A DNA stretch of 64,000 nucleotides from JAJYKN01 sp035516155 (GTDB lineage: Bacteria; Nitrospirota; UBA9217): NCBI GenBank assembly GCA_035516155.1, contig DATJAP010000029.1, positions 30,059 through 94,058 of the forward strand. Reading direction: 5' to 3'. Shown here in pieces: positions 63,701-64,000 of the stretch. The position numbers and the translations under genes were made by a program. The notes under the pieces were generated by a model. The model made no database searches. It worked only from the letters and a program-made list of their open reading frames with translations, and had not been told where the DNA came from. Position 1 is the first letter of the stretch. The number at the start of each line of letters is the position of its first letter.

Positions 63701-64000
63701 AAAGTGAACGGGATGCCGGTGACGCTCGACGCAAACAGCTCCTATACCGTGACCAACGTCACGGCCAATGCTACCATTGCCGTGGTTTTCGAGCCGGTCA
63801 CCTACACGGTCACGGTCACGCAGACGGCAAATGGCACCATCGCTCCGGGCACCTTAAACAGCATTTCTCCGGGAGCAAACCAGACTTTCACGTTCACCCC
63901 GAATACGGGCTACTCCGTATCGAGCGTCATGGTGGACGGCGCTTCCGTGGGGGCGGTTACCTCCTACACCCTCAGCAACATCCAGGCGAACCACACCGTG
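60758..64000 (+). CDS. Secreted NHL protein with divergent InlB-type repeats, 3' end outside window
   Basis: ATG 60758 has a strong AGGAGGTGA site 86 bp after the giant gene. A signal peptide (GMALVLLACVVILLCAFPGS, cleavage near VAA) is followed by six NHL repeats (to about 61.95 kb; e.g. VAVDANGLVYIADSGNNCVR) and a Cys-rich joint (CLSPSCSKTSGC). Then come at least nine repeats of about 72-80 residues with GYxVxxVxVDGxSVGAVTSY and NVQANHTI motifs, the divergent InlB B-repeat style. The frame is open to the last base (1081 codons), so the protein is partial here. It is probably a second surface or extracellular protein functionally tied to the giant one. Confidence 0.92.
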   Translation, partial: MFTQSIFRAGTNKRTTRRVGTKTHGMALVLLACVVILLCAFPGSVAACQTSIPPGQINKLAGTGDDAYSGDGAPAAHACVNNPSQVTVDSYNNIYVADTNNNCVRMIDPAGNITTVAGTCNPGEGQAGDGGSLSGLKKPTSVTVDMNGNIYISDSGNNVIKRIDCTKVVTVIAGNGHPGYSGDGGQATSATFKLPSYIYLDKSGNMYVADSGNNVVRRIDANGIVTTIAGEASNKPGYYGDGGPATKASLNNPTGVAVDANGLVYIADSGNNCVRMVDAKGTITTIAGNGNAGSSGDGGAAVSAKLHDPTSVSVDPSGNLIITDSGNNKIREISAATGIIKTIVGTGNAGDVADGIEAIVANLRNPSGCYVDTDGSIYIADTGNNKVLKVQGNGNVFTISASSSSNGCLSPSCSKTSGCISPSRDLTIPKGKNSLFTITPSQGYRIEDVLVDGASVGAVSSYTFYNVISDHTIAVSFTLDTYTITATISNIDSSTPVNGTISPAGTTIVDKGGNITYTISPSPNSLVSGLVVDGTQQGKLSKYTFSNVSANHTIAASVQLKTTTVTASAGAGGTISNIGSNTVSFGDSMSFTITANPGYSVSDVLVDGVSVGAVTSYSFTNVTAIHTIKALFTPNAAFTINASSTGNGTMTPTGSVAVNGGASKTFTFIPAKGYRVDSVLIDGANAGITTTSYTFVNVQANHSIVVSFVPDVYTITASIVLGNGTITPAGVTTVNDGGSQSYTVTAAAGYSTSLVRVNGVAVTLDANNSYTITNVTANATITAVFVPITYTVTVTQTANGTIAPGTLSGITPGANQVIAITPNAGYHVAGVTVDGSSVGAVTSYTLSNIQANHTVTATFAANPSYTITATAGTNGSISSAGTTTVLGGTNLTLTITPNTGYRVSSVVVDGINQGVVTSWGFANVQANHTVSATFTPDVYTITASIVLGNGTITPAGVTTVNDGGSQNYVVTPASGYYIYSVKVNGMPVTLDANSSYTVTNVTANATIAVVFEPVTYTVTVTQTANGTIAPGTLNSISPGANQTFTFTPNTGYSVSSVMVDGASVGAVTSYTLSNIQANHTV
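62660..64000 (+). repeat. Higher-order repeat, three-domain unit of about 678 bp
   Basis: Domains 4-5-6 and 7-8-9 of the InlB-type series match in order. The stretch from 62888 and that from 63567 share nearly identical DNA, including CCATTACGGCCTCAATCGTG and GCTTGGCAACGGGAC. The second copy is cut by the window end. Confidence 0.75.

Overview
The window looks like a chromosomal segment of a Gram-negative anaerobe with mixed GC. The pointers are an F-type ATP synthase operon of the b'-b-delta-alpha-gamma-beta-epsilon type (F0 a and c genes absent), a PerR / flavo-diiron protein / rubredoxin oxygen-defence cluster, outer-membrane beta-barrel and lipoprotein genes, and cohesin/dockerin-like and NHL-repeat surface proteins. 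This combination is familiar from Desulfuromonadota/Desulfobacterota (Geobacter-like) and Nitrospirota; the sequence alone does not let me choose.

Layout. (1) 1-6.25 kb: ATP synthase operon closed by a hairpin terminator. (2) 6.27-8.63 kb: perR with a Per box on its own promoter, fprA, a 42-aa rubredoxin and a small unknown gene. (3) 9.1-15.6 kb: a probable glycan synthesis/export locus (membrane HEAT-repeat protein, GT2 synthase, TPR plus beta-barrel outer-membrane protein, LtaS-like sulfatase-fold transferase), then an amidohydrolase. (4) 16.7-18.7 kb: tandem phosphofructokinase genes, the first truncated. (5) 18.9-33.4 kb: an AT-richer accessory region that reads as a defence island: type I restriction-modification hsdMSR, an ISL3 transposase overlapping hsdR by 4 bp, an RHS remnant, a PHP-SMC-like ATPase, a membrane-anchored Mrr-type nuclease, and a TIR domain fused to a DnaB-type helicase core. 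(6) 33.6-41.4 kb: a four-gene recombination module (intact tyrosine recombinase, catalytically degenerate recombinase-fold protein, second intact recombinase, small HTH/coiled-coil protein) matching the intA-tfp-intB-srap arrangement of strand-biased circularizing integrative elements and related to Tn554 tnpABC. A decayed tandem copy of the intA 5' end precedes it; a zinc-ribbon protein and a Ser/Thr kinase follow. (7) 41.8-64 kb: surface proteins: a cohesin-like lipoprotein, a 5980-residue secreted protein (12 NHL repeats, 49 Ig-like repeats in alternating blocks, FN3-like domains, C-terminal dockerin-like domain), and a second NHL protein with divergent InlB-type repeats that runs off the window.

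The strongest candidates for something undescribed are the TIR-DnaB fusion at 32.0-33.4 kb, the SE-like recombinase module beside a defence island, and the cohesin-lipoprotein / giant dockerin-protein pair. All functional statements are from reading the sequence and general family knowledge; no database search was run.
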